NCBI RefSeq assembly: GCF_003852235.1
Contig: NZ_CP027732.1
Span: forward strand, 4,960,001 to 5,024,000
Direction of reading: 5' to 3'
DNA: 64,000 bases
Source: Pseudomonas sp. R4-35-07
GTDB lineage: Bacteria; Pseudomonadota; Gammaproteobacteria; Pseudomonadales; Pseudomonadaceae
In this document: in pieces, positions 18,187-26,792 of the stretch
Numbering within the stretch: position 1 is the first letter of the stretch
Layout of the letters: each line of letters starts with the position of its first letter
Program-made: the position numbers and the translations under genes
The notes under the pieces: model-generated
Seen by the model: only the letters and a program-made list of their open reading frames with translations
Told to the model about the DNA's origin: nothing
Databases searched by the model: none

Positions 18187-18716
18187 ACCTTAAATCCATC
18201 TAAAGTGCCTGAGAGTGGAGTGCTCACATCTGCGGGCCCAGATGCAGCTGTAGGATCCGGCTCTAGGAAATCAGGATTCTTTGCGTTGGCTATCCACCAG
18301 CACCATAACGCAAGAGCTGAAAGGATGATTTCAACAACCAAACCAAATGGAGTGTACAACTGCAGAAATCCAATTGAACCGCATGCAACAACAAAAATCA
18401 GACAGAGCAATACACCTAACGCACGGAGCATTTTCGGATAATCCCCCATAATAAACTGCAGCATTGATGCACAGCCTAACGAGGGATAAAATACATTTAT
18501 CGCAAAGCAGATAGTTTTAAAACTGGCTTCATCCGATAGAAGCACGTTAACTCGCACTATCTCCACCCATATTCCAAGGCCGCCAAAAAACAAAACACCG
18601 ACAAAAAAGAACATCACGAAAGAAGGGTGCCCCCAGGGATCTTTTGACCGTGATGCAAGAGCAGCTCTAAATTGGTACCAATAATTGGTTTCATTCTCAT
18701 CCATCGTCCGATCCAT
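18183..18716 (-). CDS. Four-helix membrane protein coupled to DGQHR gene
   Basis: A 177-aa protein with about four hydrophobic segments: residues 32-52 (FVMFFFVGVLFFGGLGIWV), 67-85, 98-118 (ALGVLLCLIFVVACGSIGF) and 124-143 (VVEIILSALALWCWWIA). The N-terminus is charged and the C-terminal tail is soluble and Pro-rich. No family recognised. It overlaps the downstream DGQHR gene by 4 bp. Membrane proteins coupled to nucleic-acid-associated proteins are frequent in abortive-infection systems, where the membrane partner is the effector; that reading is inference here. ATG 18704 is an alternative start. Confidence 0.6.
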   Translation of the reverse strand: MDRTMDENETNYWYQFRAALASRSKDPWGHPSFVMFFFVGVLFFGGLGIWVEIVRVNVLLSDEASFKTICFAINVFYPSLGCASMLQFIMGDYPKMLRALGVLLCLIFVVACGSIGFLQLYTPFGLVVEIILSALALWCWWIANAKNPDFLEPDPTAASGPADVSTPLSGTLDGFKV

Positions 18717-19350
18717 TCATCTATTTGGAACACTTAATCCATCGATCAGGTATGAATCGCACTGGATCGCTTACCGAAACTCCGAGACTATTTCTTCAAA
18801 GATGTTTGGTTTTTCCGCAGTAGTGCTTTAAGGCAGGGCATGTGATTCTCCTTGAAATTCGGCCTTCCGAGCGACTGATAGTAGCAACATACCATCACCT
18901 AAGGCTATATCACTCAGAGCCACTGAGCACTCCCGGCTTCAGCCTACTTGCAAGAACAAAAAAAACGTCAAGTTCCGGCTAGGAGGTCGAAAATGATGAG
19001 GGAACGCTTGGTTCGAAATAGCGAGAATGTGGCTCAAGGCCGAGATCCCGGTTGCTTGCAGGTGTTTCGGAGGCGTAAGAGGAAGCGAAGCAAATATGGC
19101 GCAGCGGATCAAACGACCTTCCGCTCGGAGCTACACAAGGGGGATTACTACCCGACTGAGGTCTAGCGCCCAACTGATCAGGAGCGGGGGCCTCCTCTAT
19201 AGGGACGCGAATCGACTGCGTAGCCGGCGGCTAAAGAAGCGCTTACCACACATAAATATTCGCGGCATTTCCGGCAATGACCATTCTTGCCCGCACGATA
19301 CTCTACTGGAACCTCTGAACAATCCTGGGCGAAGCAATTTTCAACTGAAC
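18717..19350. other. Intergenic region near the right end of the first element
   Basis: About 630 bp before the att-like region. The only candidate coding sequence is a 57-codon frame at 18993-19166 (plus) preceded by AGGAGG seven bases before ATG, but its translation is Arg-rich, without family resemblance, and I do not count it as a gene. The promoter of the membrane-protein/DGQHR operon should lie at the left end. Confidence 0.35.
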
Positions 19351-19454
19351 GGTATTCCAACTGGTATTCCAGCCGAAAATAAAAATCGCGTTTAACGTCT
19401 GAAATCAAAAAGTTACCGCTGTCATTCAACTTACCCCGGCTCCACCACTTCAAC
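19351..19454 (+). repeat. Attachment-site-like region 1 (arm repeats plus core)
   Basis: GGTATTCCAA (19351-19360) and GGTATTCCAG (19363-19372) are spaced 12 bp apart, then about 60 bp later comes TTACCCCGGCTCCACCA (19431-19447), which looks like a tRNA or tmRNA 3' end with its CCA. The same order recurs at 30.29-30.39 kb. This fits an integrase attachment site with arm-type binding repeats and a core at the end of an RNA gene. The target gene itself is not in the window. Confidence 0.6.
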
Positions 19455-19455
19455 G

Positions 19456-19484
19456 AAAAAAGACGTCCCTGGACGTCTTTTTTT
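19456..19484 (+). terminator. Rho-independent terminator after att-like core
   Basis: AAAAAAGACGTCC (19456-19468) pairs perfectly with GGACGTCTTTTTT (19471-19483), with a U tract. It sits directly after the tRNA/tmRNA-like 3' end, where the terminator of the RNA gene would be. Confidence 0.8.
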
Positions 19485-19558
19485 GTGCCTGAAAATCAGT
19501 GAAATCAAGGGTTAGCGCTACGGGGCTCCTCAAAGGTTTTTTGAGTTCCAGCCGTTTG

Positions 19559-19607
19559 GGTATTCCAAATGGTATTCCAAGCTCTCCGGTGCAATTTTTG
19601 GAATACC
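19559..19607. repeat. Three GGTATTCCAA arm-type repeats before integrase remnant
   Basis: GGTATTCCAA occurs at 19559-19568 and 19571-19580 (12-bp spacing), and inverted as TTGGAATACC at 19598-19607. They lie right upstream of the truncated integrase start and match the repeats at both element ends, as expected for arm-type integrase binding sites that also control the integrase promoter. Confidence 0.6.
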
Positions 19608-19631
19608 AAAACGGTGTCAGAGGTAGCTCTC

Positions 19632-19796
19632 ATGCCTCCTCCAGCCCTCCGCCTCTCTGATCGCCAGCTCAAGGCAGTCAAGGCAAAAGGCAAGGACTAC
19701 GTCCTCAGCGAACAGGATGCCGGATTCAGCGAGGAGGATCTGGCGGCGATCTGGAGCAGGAATCTGTTGCCGGCGACGCAGGTCGGGACGGGTTGA
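19632..19796 (+). pseudogene. Truncated tyrosine-integrase N-terminus
   Basis: The frame from ATG 19632 reads RLSDRQLKAVKAKGKDYVLS, closely resembling the DUF4102-type N-terminal domain of P4-like tyrosine integrases (LTDRQLKAVKPKGKDY...). After about 25 residues the similarity stops (SEEDLAAIWSRNLLPATQ) and the frame ends at 19796; no catalytic domain follows. It is therefore a remnant left after a deletion, placed exactly where the integrase of the second element should be. Confidence 0.6.
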
Positions 19797-19893
19797 AGAA
19801 GCGTGGCAGTATTGGCATTCTGCCTGGCAATGCACGGACCTGACGGGCTGTCGGGTCATACATCCTGCTCCATTACTTGCTTGGTACCTGCCC

Positions 19894-20835
19894 ATGGACA
19901 ACGCTGGAACCGCTTTGCTGCCCTTTGTTGGAGAGGATTCGCTGGAGACTCTCAAGAAATCCGTCTTGATGGTCGACAAGGTAGCCCTAGTATTCCTGAC
20001 GAGCATTCCTCGTGCCAAACGCGCGCGATTTCCCTTGTCAGTTGCCTACTACAATGAAGATCAGATTAGCCGCGTCTCCACCGATCTCACCTTGCTGTTC
20101 GACCATGGTCTGCTGGATGCTCCAACGGAAGATCCGAGATCGTCAGGATTCGAGATGGAAGATTTTGACCGCAACCTGCCGGTATGGGTCATTAGGACAG
20201 CACAGAGCACGCGCTACTTCCAGCCAGGGAAAGGTTCATTCGAAGAAACTCTGTCAGAGATGATTCGTCCCGAATTGCTTATAGACGCGACGCCTGAATT
20301 GGGAATCTCAGGAATCCGCAACTCGTTGTATAACATCCCCATCATTCTTGACAGCAGGTCCCTGCAACAACAGCAATCCAAGGCCGCGTGCCAGGACAAC
20401 CAGAATCTCGTTCTAGATCTGATGCTTGCCAACGTTCCCCAACCAAGCCTCGAAACACCATGGGAAGCGATACTGGATTGGCGAAATGATGAGGAAGCGA
20501 AGATCAAATTCAGGCGTCTGAAAAACTGGATGAACAAGACCTCCGAACGCAAGGACCTGAACCCCGATCACCTGCGGGATGAGATTCGGTACCTTCTGGA
20601 TGAATACCAGCAATACATGAAGATCCAGAAAGCGAAATTCTCGACCAGCACCCTGAGAACCATCGTCACTGGCGCTGCGGAGGTACTCGAGTCGTTGACC
20701 AAACTCAAGTTCAAAGCCCTCGCCGAGATGCCATTCAAAATCAGCGAGGCTCACCTGGCCGTAAGTGAAGCGGAGTTGAAAGCGCCCGGCAGAGACTTGG
20801 CTTACATCGTTGACGCCCACGACAATTTTAAGTGA
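19894..20835 (+). CDS. Conserved-looking hypothetical protein, 313 aa
   Basis: The frame is open from 19717, but the first part (RRIWRRSGAGICCRRRRSG) looks non-coding and overlaps the integrase remnant, so I place the start at ATG 19894 (MDNAGTALLPFVG). There is no good ribosome site. The N-terminal half is mixed alpha/beta (ETLKKSVLMVDKVALVFL); the C-terminal half, from ETPWEAILDWRNDEEAKIKF onward, is strongly helical and charged and may form a coiled coil (LLDEYQQYMKIQKAKF). I do not recognise a named domain. It lies 760 bp before the large nuclease-NTPase gene on the same strand, but linkage is unclear. Confidence 0.55.
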   Translation: MDNAGTALLPFVGEDSLETLKKSVLMVDKVALVFLTSIPRAKRARFPLSVAYYNEDQISRVSTDLTLLFDHGLLDAPTEDPRSSGFEMEDFDRNLPVWVIRTAQSTRYFQPGKGSFEETLSEMIRPELLIDATPELGISGIRNSLYNIPIILDSRSLQQQQSKAACQDNQNLVLDLMLANVPQPSLETPWEAILDWRNDEEAKIKFRRLKNWMNKTSERKDLNPDHLRDEIRYLLDEYQQYMKIQKAKFSTSTLRTIVTGAAEVLESLTKLKFKALAEMPFKISEAHLAVSEAELKAPGRDLAYIVDAHDNFK

Positions 20836-21594
20836 TTCCAGCCAGCCGGAAACCTTCAACCATTCCCCCGAATCTCCCCAGCAAACACCCGAAAGATACC
20901 TTTGAAGTACTGTTGAAACGGCCATGGGGCCGGGTTGATGAACAAGCAGGAAGTGCTGCAACGACAATACGGGCTGGGCGACATGGCGCGCTGGTGGCTC
21001 GATCAGGATACCGCCACCGACCAGTGCCTTGCTAAGGAAGATATCAAGCCACTCTGTAAGGGATGCTGTGAATGGCCCAGCGTCCGCTCTTGGCCGATTG
21101 TGGTGAAGAAGTCGACGTGGCTTGGCTAGCCATACATTGAGTTGTGAAAACGCCGCTTTTGCACGCTGCTATGTCCAATCTGACCTGAGTTTTTCTGCGC
21201 AACAACACATGAATTTCAATCTCAGGCGCGTACTTTTCTGCCGTGGAAATTGAAGCCGACTTTTTCAACAGAATCGGCCGACAGCTGTTTTTCATGAAGG
21301 GCTGCCATGGGTCGATGGCGGTGAGGCTCGAACCTCTGTTTTCGACCCAATCCCACCTTTCCACTGAAGGCTGCTGCCGACGCATGCCTGCAGGTAACAA
21401 TGTGTAGTGAACGGACGATGCGGAAACATTCGTTGTACTTAAAGCTGCAGGACCGAAAAACTGTCGCTCAGCAGTCTATACCGTTATCGTCTCCAACCTA
21501 GTCCAGAGGCCAAACCAAAGCGCTCACCTGACAACGCTGCGAAGCCTGAAAACCACTGCCACTGTCCGCACAACTTTAGGTAGCGTCATCCAGA
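20836..21594. other. Intergenic region, probable remnants only
   Basis: About 760 bp. A 63-codon frame from ATG 20938 (MNKQEVLQRQYGLGDMARWW) looks partly protein-like but has no ribosome site and degenerates; it could be a gene fragment. The remainder (21.13-21.55 kb) is a patchwork with no structure I can name, and should contain the promoter of the 1530-aa gene. Confidence 0.35.
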
Positions 21595-24500
21595 ATGAAT
21601 ACAGCAGACAAGATGCACGCAAAGGCGCTGCAGGGCGCCCTTCTAGCCCTTGATCCTGCAGGCCCTGATGGGTTTGAAGGTTTTCTCGGCGTCATCCTGG
21701 GGGAGATCACAGGTCAATCCTTCCGTCTCGCAAAGTCAGGTACACAGCGAGGGCGAGATGGTGACTCCGCGTTCGATGGCGGTGCTACCTATTTCGAGGG
21801 CAAACGCTACAAAGACGGCCTCTCGAAAAACGATATTACGATAAAGCTATTTGACGTTGCGAACGACGACGCTAGCTTGGTGGATCTCTGGATACTCGGA
21901 GCCACCTGTGAGGTTGCATCCCAAACCGTCGATGATGGGCGGGCATTTGCCGCCAAACACGGATTTGGTATCGCGGTACTTGACTGGTCTAACAACGACT
22001 TTGGATCGCTGCTTGTCGCCACTGTAGCGGCTGGGGAAAAATCCAAAACATTCATTGCACAAGGTCTTACAGGGCGGCCTGGAGCGGCCCTCGTTACGCC
22101 CGCCGCCAACGCAATAGACCACTTTGCAAATCATGGGAATTTTCCCTTCAGGGCCAGTGCGCTCAGAAACGCGCTCGCCGAAGATGTTGGGTTGGGTAAT
22201 GCCAAGACGCTCAACCAAGAGTGGCTGGGGCGGTTGTTTACAAACAAGCAGCAGGCACGCATTGAGTTCGGTCAGCCCCTCTCCCCACTTGACCCATCAG
22301 GCCCCAGGGCGCTCGATCGGCCAGAGCGTGCGTATCTTACAAACGCATTCTCCGGAGTGCCAGACAGTGAAATTTATGCAATTGTCGGCGAGGAAGGTGT
22401 CGGCAAATCGTGGCTTACGGCTCAGAGCTGGAGCCTGTCCGCCCCCAAATCACTTCTCATCATGTGCCCCGCAGACGAGCTGATCGACGACGCAGGAAAC
22501 TTCGATGACTTCCTACTGCACAAACTGATCCATCAAACGGGCGTGAATGCCACGCCGCAGGCGATCAAGCGATGGCAGCGCCGTTTCAAGGCTTGGCGCG
22601 CAAGCATCCCAGCAAGCTCTGTCCGTGTAACGCTCATAGCGGATGGTCTCAACCAACCGCTCAAGTCCAACTGGGCGCGCTGGCTCGATCGCGCTGCGCA
22701 ACGTTTGAAGGAGCTAGGTGGCTGTCTGGTGGTCACCACCCGTACGCAGCATTGGGCGCATGTCAAAAGCACGCTGTCCTCCAGCGTTAGAACAGTCCCA
22801 CTCGCCGAATGGTCCATTGGGGACGTCAAGAAGATACTGGGCAGTCGCGGCATCGATTTCTCCAACACCAGGATCGAGATCCTCGAATCTGTTCGCAACC
22901 CCAGACTCCTCGGAATCGCAATTGAGCTGATAGAGGCCAAGACCATCGAGCTTCTGGAAGAGCTTAATGCCGGGCGGCTCCTCTTTGAGCATATGCGCAG
23001 GATGCAACAGCACGGAGCGGCTCTCATCTCGGCGCCCGCCTTCGCCGACCTTTTGAAGAACCTCGCAGCGGAGGTGTTGACTAGAGCGAATGCGCACGTT
23101 GCTGACGACCTCAGGCTGTTCGATGCAGCCCAAGAAACGCAACTCGAGGCTGTGGCATCGAGCCGGTTCTTCTCATCGGTGAAAGGGAGCGCTTCCAAGT
23201 ATGAAATAAAGCTCGAGGGACTCAATCTGGCGCTCGCGCTATACCTCGTCGAGCAACTCGAGCGGGAATTGCGTAACCAACGTGACCCACGGGAAAAACT
23301 GGCAACAATACTGGAACCGATCAGCGCACTGGATGAGACCGCCGAGGTTGTCTTGCTCGCCACGCAGATCGCTTGCCTTGATGAAGAAACCAGCCCCAGG
23401 GTACGTTCCGCGCTAATCGAAAAATTCGTCTCGCTGCAAAATCTTCCTAACAGACAGGTCGACGCCTTTTCCATCCTTGCAAAATCGGCTCATCTCGCCT
23501 TCCTTCAAGCCGCTGAAAACGTGTATCTGTCACAAGAGCACATCGCCAGCAAGGAATGGCTGCGTGACGCGCTTCTTAAGCGGCGCAACGAGCCACATAT
23601 TTGGCAGAGCATTCTCGAATCGACGAAGCGATGGCTATCCTTCTATTCGCTCGCGCCCGAGCGTCGAATGTACAGGCCCCCAAGTCATGACTCTGACTGG
23701 AAGGTTGACGAAGAGCGAGCCAAGGTCTTGGTCGAAATTGAGGACCGTAAGGCAGCACTGACCGAGGCCGAGCGATCATTCATGACGACGAATCTCATTG
23801 CCGCTCCGCACCCTAGGTTCGATGGCATAAGCCGCTTTGCTTTCTATCTTCTGGCAAGCATGCCGCTGGCACAGGTCGCACCCTACTTCGTCCGTTGGCG
23901 GTTCTCTCACGCACTCAATCAATCAATCTCGGCGCCCTACGAAGCATTCGAGCAAGTTCTTCGCTACAACCGCACTGACTGGCAGGAGACTCGAGCAGCG
24001 CTCTTGAAGGAGCTGGAAACACTGCCGGAGGAACGGTCGTCCCGTGTGGGGAGGTGGACTCGCATGGGTATCTTGCACGGGACCGGAGATATCGGCGACG
24101 CGCAAGAAAGTGCACGTATACATGTTGAACTCATATGCGACCAAGAAGGATCTGAAGGCTGGTCATTAATAGAAACCTATTGCACCGTCGATCCGTGCGA
24201 TCCGGGTACCGCCGAGCCCGAAAACGTTCTAGCGACAGCCCAAAACTACCGGAAAATTGATCCCGGATATCTCGCCCAGAACCGTCAGATGGGCAAGCAG
24301 GACCATTTATTTCGCGGCGCCCGCGCCGGCGTCGCGCGCTTCGTACCCGATGATGCGATACACACGCACCGTGCGCTTGCGGACGATGTACTAAGTCGGG
24401 ATGCAGATGCGCGGCGCCTAGGCGTTTTGGAACTCATCCGGCACAGCGCGGCCCTTACAAAAGATCTTGCCCTACGTTTCCTTTCGGCCGGTGAACCTTG

Positions 24501-26187
24501 CATCACGTCTTGTGAAGACGACGAAGACGATAGCGACGAACGCCTCACAGCACAATTTTCAAAGCTCATCGCATTCCCGCATCTCACAGCCGACGAGCAG
24601 TTCGACGCGATCGCAACCACGCGATGCGATAACATTCTGCTGGAACTGCTCTATTGCGTACGAAAAGCCGCACCGAAAAAGGTGGAGCAGGTATTGGAAC
24701 GCGTTCTTCGGGGTGGCGATGAGCATGCCCAGACTGCTGTTATTGCCGCAATCCACTTTTCGAAATCGCCGCTGACACCACGCGCTGCTGCTATAGCCAA
24801 AGGCTTCGTCCGATCTCCATTCAAGAGTCTTCGGCACCAAACGCTCGCCCTCGCGGCATCAAACGGCGATAAATTATTACTGCAGGAAGTGGTAGATAGT
24901 GGGTGGTGCGCGGAAAAGCCGGCTAACCGCGACAGCAGCTTCGAGGACTGGTACGGGTCGGCAGCAATATTGGAAGCGTTGCAAGCGGGCTTGATTGAGA
25001 TGGCGCCCGCGCTTGATCGAATGAGCCTTTGCCACTACGGATTTGCCGCCGAAACGCTACCTGCCGGACAAGGCAATGCGATTGCCTCGCGCATCGAAGT
25101 CGCGCTTGTGAAGGCGTTGAGATATGCAGGGAATGTCGAGTTGCCGGATATCTCTACTGAGACGCCGAAAAAATCCGACCCTACTCCGACCCTGGCTTCA
25201 CTAACAGAGCGGGTCCCTCCGGAGAACGACTTCTCATCCCAAATGAGCCGGCTCTCAGAAACACATGAACAGTTTGACGAACGTCAACGCCGCATGAATG
25301 AGGCCTATAAACGCTTTGTCGGTGAGCTCACGGCCTTAGAAGCAGACCTGATACTTTCCGACCTCACGTTCGAAGGCATCAAAGCCATCATTGGATCGGA
25401 TGCTGATCGCGGTAAGCGCTGGCTGGATATGTTGATCGCCACCCCCGATCGCAATCTCCGCCATCTCCATCATGTCGCACTGCAGGTCGCGATTGCGCTC
25501 AGCGACAGCAACATTTCGTCAGTACCTGACTTCGTCACTCGCGTGCTTGCATTGGACCCGACCATACGCCGCGTCACCGGGCCTGCAAAAATCTCTGTAG
25601 CGGTCGTTAGTCTCTGGAGCAACGCAATTAGCCCGGCGATGGTCGACATCTGCAAACGGCGCCTTCAAACACCGCGAACCGACAGTGACATCGCGAGCGA
25701 GGTCATGGCGGCTCATCTCGGTGGCAAAGTGGCATTACTGCAGACATACATCGATGAACTTCTCGCAGTCGGCCGGCCGTACGAAACAGCGCTCGCCCTG
25801 ATGATCGTCGGCTTTTGCGACGAAAGCGTCCATGCTGAAGCTGTCCTTTCCCGCTTCGACGGTACCATTGGTTTCATCGGTACAGTCCACGCTGCCGCGC
25901 GCGATGCATATTCAAGGAATATTTGGGCGAAGACCTGGTACGCAGAGATGCTGAGTGCTCAACGGCCAAAGGACTTCTGGCGAGCGTCCGTTCTGTTTTT
26001 GAAGATCATCGACGGTCGTTTTGACATCTGGTCCGAAGCTCCTGGAGCACCGTCAGCCGCCTTCATGGCCTTTATGCCGACGTTAAATCAGGAAATAAGC
26101 AATAGGGCAGCCAAGATCCAAAAAGCGCGCGAGAAAAAGCTGTTTGGTGAAAAAGCTCCTTCGTCGCTCATGTTGAGTGCCGAATAG
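21595..26187 (+). CDS. Giant nuclease-STAND NTPase (Avs-like candidate)
   Basis: A 1530-aa protein in three parts. Residues about 20-150 resemble a PD-(D/E)xK (Mrr-like) endonuclease: RGRDGDSAFDGG at 52-63 and YFEGKRYKD at 66-74, giving D...ExK. A P-loop NTPase follows with Walker A GEEGVGKS (265-272), Walker B VTLIADGLNQ (D350) and VVTTRTQHW (379-387), typical of NACHT/STAND ATPases. Roughly 600-1480 is a long series of helical repeats (HEAT/TPR-like), the usual ligand-sensing part. This nuclease-NTPase-repeat plan is that of antiviral STAND (Avs) proteins, which recognise phage proteins and then activate the effector. The family placement is architectural; I cannot assign an Avs class. An inverted repeat follows the stop at once. 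Confidence 0.7.
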   Translation: MNTADKMHAKALQGALLALDPAGPDGFEGFLGVILGEITGQSFRLAKSGTQRGRDGDSAFDGGATYFEGKRYKDGLSKNDITIKLFDVANDDASLVDLWILGATCEVASQTVDDGRAFAAKHGFGIAVLDWSNNDFGSLLVATVAAGEKSKTFIAQGLTGRPGAALVTPAANAIDHFANHGNFPFRASALRNALAEDVGLGNAKTLNQEWLGRLFTNKQQARIEFGQPLSPLDPSGPRALDRPERAYLTNAFSGVPDSEIYAIVGEEGVGKSWLTAQSWSLSAPKSLLIMCPADELIDDAGNFDDFLLHKLIHQTGVNATPQAIKRWQRRFKAWRASIPASSVRVTLIADGLNQPLKSNWARWLDRAAQRLKELGGCLVVTTRTQHWAHVKSTLSSSVRTVPLAEWSIGDVKKILGSRGIDFSNTRIEILESVRNPRLLGIAIELIEAKTIELLEELNAGRLLFEHMRRMQQHGAALISAPAFADLLKNLAAEVLTRANAHVADDLRLFDAAQETQLEAVASSRFFSSVKGSASKYEIKLEGLNLALALYLVEQLERELRNQRDPREKLATILEPISALDETAEVVLLATQIACLDEETSPRVRSALIEKFVSLQNLPNRQVDAFSILAKSAHLAFLQAAENVYLSQEHIASKEWLRDALLKRRNEPHIWQSILESTKRWLSFYSLAPERRMYRPPSHDSDWKVDEERAKVLVEIEDRKAALTEAERSFMTTNLIAAPHPRFDGISRFAFYLLASMPLAQVAPYFVRWRFSHALNQSISAPYEAFEQVLRYNRTDWQETRAALLKELETLPEERSSRVGRWTRMGILHGTGDIGDAQESARIHVELICDQEGSEGWSLIETYCTVDPCDPGTAEPENVLATAQNYRKIDPGYLAQNRQMGKQDHLFRGARAGVARFVPDDAIHTHRALADDVLSRDADARRLGVLELIRHSAALTKDLALRFLSAGEPCITSCEDDEDDSDERLTAQFSKLIAFPHLTADEQFDAIATTRCDNILLELLYCVRKAAPKKVEQVLERVLRGGDEHAQTAVIAAIHFSKSPLTPRAAAIAKGFVRSPFKSLRHQTLALAASNGDKLLLQEVVDSGWCAEKPANRDSSFEDWYGSAAILEALQAGLIEMAPALDRMSLCHYGFAAETLPAGQGNAIASRIEVALVKALRYAGNVELPDISTETPKKSDPTPTLASLTERVPPENDFSSQMSRLSETHEQFDERQRRMNEAYKRFVGELTALEADLILSDLTFEGIKAIIGSDADRGKRWLDMLIATPDRNLRHLHHVALQVAIALSDSNISSVPDFVTRVLALDPTIRRVTGPAKISVAVVSLWSNAISPAMVDICKRRLQTPRTDSDIASEVMAAHLGGKVALLQTYIDELLAVGRPYETALALMIVGFCDESVHAEAVLSRFDGTIGFIGTVHAAARDAYSRNIWAKTWYAEMLSAQRPKDFWRASVLFLKIIDGRFDIWSEAPGAPSAAFMAFMPTLNQEISNRAAKIQKAREKKLFGEKAPSSLMLSAE

Positions 26188-26196
26188 CTTGAGCCG

Positions 26197-26241
26197 TTGA
26201 CCATGGGGCACGGCTCAACTCAAGCCACGCCCCATGGTCAA
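26197..26241 (+). terminator. Perfect hairpin after the 1530-aa gene
   Basis: TTGACCATGGGGC (26197-26209) is the exact complement of GCCCCATGGTCAA (26229-26241), starting 10 bp past the stop codon. The loop itself contains GGCTCAACTCAAG, which also complements the CTTGAGCC before the stem. No U tract follows, so efficiency as a terminator is uncertain. Confidence 0.55.
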
Positions 26242-26391
26242 GGTGTTGAGCGTTTGTGCTTAAGCTGCCACTCATTCCGCACATCGGCCTATGCCTCGAA
26301 CGGCTTTGGGTGAGAAGTGCGCTGGCGCACGGTGATCTCTGCCCTTAATACGGGGATTCTGAACGTGTATTCGCTGGCCGCTTCGGCCTAG

Positions 26392-26543
26392 GCTGTGTGA
26401 AAACGTTTTATAGCGAGTATGACAGTCACAATCGGCACAAAAATCGCGTTCCTACGTAAGTTCAGATCTGCTGACTATCCGAACACCGACAGAATTTGCG
26501 TAGCAAGGCAGACTTAAAACCGGGGTAGGCGTTTTTACACAGC
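26392..26543. mobile_element. MITE-like element with IS5-type ends and CTAG duplications
   Basis: A 152-bp segment begins GCTGTGTGAAAACG and ends CGTTTTTACACAGC (inverted, one mismatch). It is flanked on both sides by CTAG (26388-26391 and 26544-26547), the target duplication typical of several IS5-family elements. There is no transposase frame inside, so it would be a non-autonomous derivative. The remaining sequence between the large genes (26188-26782) otherwise holds the hairpin described separately and an ATPase gene stump. Confidence 0.6.
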
Positions 26544-26702
26544 CTAGACCCAAAGCCGACATTGAGCCTCGGGGAATTAGGGGACAATGGAGGCGCACGC
26601 ATAGTATCGTTTGGCCATGCGCGGTGCGTACCGAAGGAGTGCCTAATGGTCCTAGGCGAGTTTGGATCGTTATATGCAGGGAGCCCGCGTCATCGGGCGC
26701 GT

Positions 26703-26792
26703 ATGGCGATGTTTGTTGAAAGATTAACGCTAACCTATTTCCGCAGTTTTGGGGCCGAAACAAACATTGATCTGAGGCACACATGCTTTTAA
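26703..26792 (+). pseudogene. Stump of an SMC/OLD-type ATPase gene
   Basis: The frame from ATG 26703 (or 26709) reads MFVERLTLTYFRSFGAETN, the characteristic first strands of ABC/OLD-type ATPases (xxLxIxNFRSF...). The P-loop that should come next is missing: the frame passes into the beginning of the NERD gene and stops at 26792. It looks like the 5' end of an ATPase gene whose remainder was replaced by the NERD-NTPase gene. Very short, so coincidence cannot be excluded. Confidence 0.45.

Noticed and set aside
18993..19166. 57-codon frame with a good AGGAGG site
   Set aside because: Arg/Lys-rich translation without recognisable features, ending near an att-like region; not enough to call a gene.
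19431..19454. Complete tRNA or tmRNA gene at the att-like core
   Set aside because: Only the 3' end is present; no acceptor-stem partner or other arms are found upstream.
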